NCBI GenBank assembly: GCA_947599755.1
Contig: CANQFO010000045.1
Span: 1-8,562 of the forward strand
Origin: an uncultured Bacilli bacterium
GTDB lineage: Bacteria; Bacillota_I; Bacilli_A; RF39; UBA660
Length of the DNA: 8,562 nucleotides
Direction of reading: 5' to 3'
Numbering within the stretch: position 1 is the stretch's first letter; each line of letters begins with the position of its first letter. The translations under genes and the position numbers were made by a program. The notes below the pieces were generated by a model, which made no database searches, was not told the DNA's origin, and saw only the letters and a program-made list of their open reading frames with translations. Below are positions 6,272 through 8,562 of this stretch, one piece after another.

Positions 6272-6838
6272 ATGAAATTAATTGTTGGATTGGGAAATCC
6301 TGGTTTGGAATATGAGTATACTAGACATAATATTGGGTTTTATATGCTTGATCGTTATGTTTTGAATCGTCATTTTTCTGGTTGGAAAAGAAAGTTTAAT
6401 GGTCTTTATTTAGTAGAGGATTTGTTTGGTGAAAAGGTAATTTTTTTGAAACCACAGTCTTATATGAATTTGAGTGGTAAAGTTGTTTTTCAATTTGTTC
6501 AGTTTTATCATATTTCGTGTTCTGATATTTTAGTTATTTCTGACGATTTGGATTTAAATATTGGAAATTTTAAGCTTAAAGATAGGGGAAGTAGTGGTGG
6601 ACATAATGGATTGAAGGATATTGAGAAATGTTTGCATACTCAAGAATATAAGCGGTTAAAAATTGGTATTTCTCATGATAGAAGTATGGATACTAAGGAT
6701 TATGTGTTGGGTAAATTTTCTAAGGAAGAGATGAAATTGTATGAGGAATTATCTAATACGATTAACCGGGTAATTGATGATTTTTTTGTTGTTGATTTTT
6801 CGTCTTTAATGAATCAATATAATTGTAAGAATAGGTGA
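6272..6838 (+). CDS. pth: Peptidyl-tRNA hydrolase
   Basis: Pth cleaves the ester bond of peptidyl-tRNAs that drop off the ribosome and so returns tRNA to use; it is essential in most bacteria. The 188-residue product starts with the canonical MKLIVGLGNPG. All active-site positions are present: N9, catalytic H19 (in TRHNIGF), N66 (in SYMNLSG), D91 (in SDDLDL) and H111 (in GGHNGL). The length is normal. The start is fixed by AGGAGG at 6259-6264 and by the family N-terminus. In B. subtilis pth (spoVC) is separated from mfd by yabK and lies far from rsmI; here rsmI, pth and mfd are consecutive. The TGA stop lies inside the mfd ribosome binding site. Confidence 0.97.
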   Translation: MKLIVGLGNPGLEYEYTRHNIGFYMLDRYVLNRHFSGWKRKFNGLYLVEDLFGEKVIFLKPQSYMNLSGKVVFQFVQFYHISCSDILVISDDLDLNIGNFKLKDRGSSGGHNGLKDIEKCLHTQEYKRLKIGISHDRSMDTKDYVLGKFSKEEMKLYEELSNTINRVIDDFFVVDFSSLMNQYNCKNR

Positions 6839-6839
6839 T
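6833..6839 (+). promoter_or_regulatory. mfd ribosome binding site
   Basis: AGGTGAT, complementary to the end of the 16S rRNA, overlaps the pth stop TGA (6836-6838) and stands just before the GTG at 6843. The overlap suggests translational coupling of mfd to pth. Confidence 0.65.
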
Positions 6840-6842
6840 AAG

Positions 6843-8562
6843 GTGGATTTTTTTGATCAGTTAATTTCTGTTGATGTTAAAAAGAACATGGGTATTGTTG
6901 GGCTTACTGATGAATTTTTTTGTGTTTATTTATTTCAGTTATTAAAGAAGAAGAAAAAGAGTATTTTAGTTGTTGTTCAATCGTTGTATGATGCAAATCA
7001 GTTGTATTCTTCTTTGAAAAATCATATGAATGATGTGTATTTGTTTCCTATGGATGATTTTTTAACTAGTGAGGCTTTGGCTATCAGTCCAGATTTGCGT
7101 ATTACGAGGTTAGAGACAATTCATGAAATTCTTATTGATAAACCTATTATTGTGATTACTAATTTAATGGGGTATTTGCGTTTTTTGCCTGAGAGGGATG
7201 TTTATGAGAGCTTTGTTTTGTCTTTGAAGGTTGGTCAAGATATTTCTCCACAAAATTTGGCTGATGCATTAGTTTTGAGTGGTTATACTAGGGATGTTTT
7301 AGTGAATAAGACTGGGGAGATAGGAGTTAGAGGGTTTGTAGTTGACGTTTTTCCTATTGGAGAAGATAATCCGGTGCGAATTGAATTTTTTGGTGATGTT
7401 ATTGAGTCTATTCGATATTTTGATCCAAATACTCAAAAGTCTTTAAAAAATGTTAATTCTGTTGTTATTCGTCCTTTTACGGAATTTTTGGTACGTGGAT
7501 TTGTTGATGAAGATAAGTTTGGTAAGCAAAAGTTTTTGCCATCTATGGGTGGGGTTCATTCTATTAGTGATTATTTTAAGGATTCTTTTGAAATTTTTAA
7601 GGATTATGATCAGTTAGAGGGAGCTTTTTCTAAGATTATGGATGAGGTTTGTTCTTATCGTTTGTCTCGTGACTCTTCTTTCCATGGAGAATATATGTTT
7701 TCTTTTTCTGATATTCATAAGAAATTTCCTATTTATTATTTATCAATTAATAATTTGGTATCTTCTTCTTTTATTTCTTCTGTTGTTCGTTTTTCTGTTC
7801 AAACAATTAAGCCTTTTATGGAGAATATTGATGCTATTACGCAGAATCTTGTTCAATGGATTAAACAGAGAAAAACTGTTTTGATTTGTTTAAAGAAATT
7901 TCAAATTCGTAGTATTTTAAAGAATGTTCATTTAAAAATGGTTGAGTCTACTTTGGATAGTGTTGTTCCTTGTCAGATTAATTTGATTGAGCATGAATTT
8001 AATCAGGGATTTATATATCAGAATGTTGTTGTTTTGACTGCTAAGGAGTTGTTTTTGGTACAGGATGTAAAGAGAAAGTATCATACTAATTTTCAGTATA
8101 CTTCTAATTTTATTGATATTTCTAAGTTGAATGTTGGAGATTATGTTGTTCATTATGTTCATGGTATTGGTATTTATAATGGTATTAAAACTTTGTCTTC
8201 TCAGGGAATTTCTAAGGATTATTTGGAAGTTTTGTATCAGGGTTCGGATAAGATTTATATTCCTGTTGAAAAGATTGATTTGCTTAGTAAATATTCTGGT
8301 CATGAGGGTGTTTGTCCTAAGATTAATAAGTTGGGTGGAAATGAGTGGAAAAAAACTAAGGATAGAGTTAGTAAAAAAGTTGTTGACATGGCGAATAAGT
8401 TACTTGATTTGTATGCAAGACGTGAAGCTGCTAAGGGGTTTGCTTTTTCAAAAGATTGTGATTTGTCTTTGGAATTTGAAAATAATTTTGAGTATACTTT
8501 GACTCCGGATCAGGTTAAGGCTATTGCTCAAATAAAGGAGGATATGGAGAAACCTGTTCCTA
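6843..8562 (+). CDS. mfd: Transcription-repair coupling factor Mfd, 5' part (cut by window end)
   Basis: Mfd is a DNA translocase that removes RNA polymerase stalled at lesions and recruits UvrA for excision repair. The frame is open from GTG 6843 to the window end, 573 complete residues with no stop or frameshift. The N-terminal part is the UvrB-like region, with GEIGVRGFVVDVFP (about 159-172) and RIEFFGDVIESIRYFD. The RNA-polymerase-interacting domain follows, with GDYVVHYVHGIGIYNG (from 432). Next comes the conserved KLGGNEWKKTKDRV (496-509), and the first helicase motif begins at LTPDQVKAIAQIK (from 553). The ATP-binding loop, the motor and the UvrA-masking domain lie beyond the window. 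By comparison with Bacillus Mfd the N-terminal half looks somewhat shorter. The start is inferred from AGGTGAT at 6833-6839 and the 4-bp gap after pth. Confidence 0.95.
   Translation, partial: MDFFDQLISVDVKKNMGIVGLTDEFFCVYLFQLLKKKKKSILVVVQSLYDANQLYSSLKNHMNDVYLFPMDDFLTSEALAISPDLRITRLETIHEILIDKPIIVITNLMGYLRFLPERDVYESFVLSLKVGQDISPQNLADALVLSGYTRDVLVNKTGEIGVRGFVVDVFPIGEDNPVRIEFFGDVIESIRYFDPNTQKSLKNVNSVVIRPFTEFLVRGFVDEDKFGKQKFLPSMGGVHSISDYFKDSFEIFKDYDQLEGAFSKIMDEVCSYRLSRDSSFHGEYMFSFSDIHKKFPIYYLSINNLVSSSFISSVVRFSVQTIKPFMENIDAITQNLVQWIKQRKTVLICLKKFQIRSILKNVHLKMVESTLDSVVPCQINLIEHEFNQGFIYQNVVVLTAKELFLVQDVKRKYHTNFQYTSNFIDISKLNVGDYVVHYVHGIGIYNGIKTLSSQGISKDYLEVLYQGSDKIYIPVEKIDLLSKYSGHEGVCPKINKLGGNEWKKTKDRVSKKVVDMANKLLDLYARREAAKGFAFSKDCDLSLEFENNFEYTLTPDQVKAIAQIKEDMEKPVP

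Noticed and set aside
6762..6773. TTAACCGGGTAA inside pth, a near palindrome resembling part of a Noc site
   Set aside because: The centre is ACCGGG and not CCCGGG, and the flanks do not match ATTTCC/GGAAAT. It is an ordinary part of the pth coding sequence.
7642..7884. Other-frame + strand open frames within mfd (also 8131-8502)
   Set aside because: The mfd frame is open throughout with conserved Mfd motifs; these frames are hydrophobic by-products of T-rich sequence.

Overview
The window is one strand-coherent block of housekeeping genes from a low-GC Gram-positive bacterium of the Bacilli. Ten genes lie head to tail on the + strand: dnaX, ebfC (yaaK), recR, a short bofA-like gene, holB, ricT (yaaT), yabB, rsmI, pth and the 5' part of mfd. 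The order follows the origin-proximal cluster of Bacillus subtilis in condensed form. Many genes that separate these in B. subtilis (for example tmk, yaaQ, yaaR, yabA, yazA, metS, ksgA, purR, glmU) are absent here. The genetic code is standard: bofA and pth end in TGA, tryptophan is TGG, and no gene has an in-frame TGA. This argues against a mycoplasma despite the strong AT bias. The coding strand is rich in T and G and poor in C, as expected for a leading-strand segment near the origin. The best guess is an uncultured, small-genome Bacillus-class lineage (RF39/Erysipelotrichales type), but the sequence does not fix the taxon.

Layout. Bases 1-153 hold no gene. They contain a hairpin that may end an upstream transcript, an AT palindrome, and a good extended -10 promoter before dnaX. 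From 154 to the window end the genes overlap or are separated by only a few bases, except for gaps of about 40 bp before bofA and before pth. No convincing terminator or second promoter was seen, so this is probably one long operon. Most genes have clear Shine-Dalgarno sequences; recR does not, and is probably translated by coupling to ebfC.

Functions. DnaX (tau/gamma) and HolB (delta') are two parts of the sliding-clamp loader. RecR and Mfd serve recombinational and transcription-coupled repair. RsmI and YabB methylate 16S rRNA and tRNA, Pth recycles peptidyl-tRNA, and RicT belongs to the RNA-processing/developmental RicAFT complex. EbfC is a small nucleoid-associated protein. The BofA-like protein is a membrane protein of a family best known from sporulation control.

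The most interesting signal is not a gene. The 16-bp perfect palindrome TATTTCCCGGGAAATA occurs twice, once inside dnaX (1215-1230) and once between rsmI and pth (6235-6252 region, core 6236-6251). It matches the binding site (NBS) known for the B. subtilis nucleoid-occlusion protein Noc, a ParB paralogue. The intergenic copy is the centre of a perfect 24-bp palindrome. This predicts that the organism encodes a Noc with the canonical DNA specificity and marks this origin-proximal region as part of its nucleoid-occlusion map.
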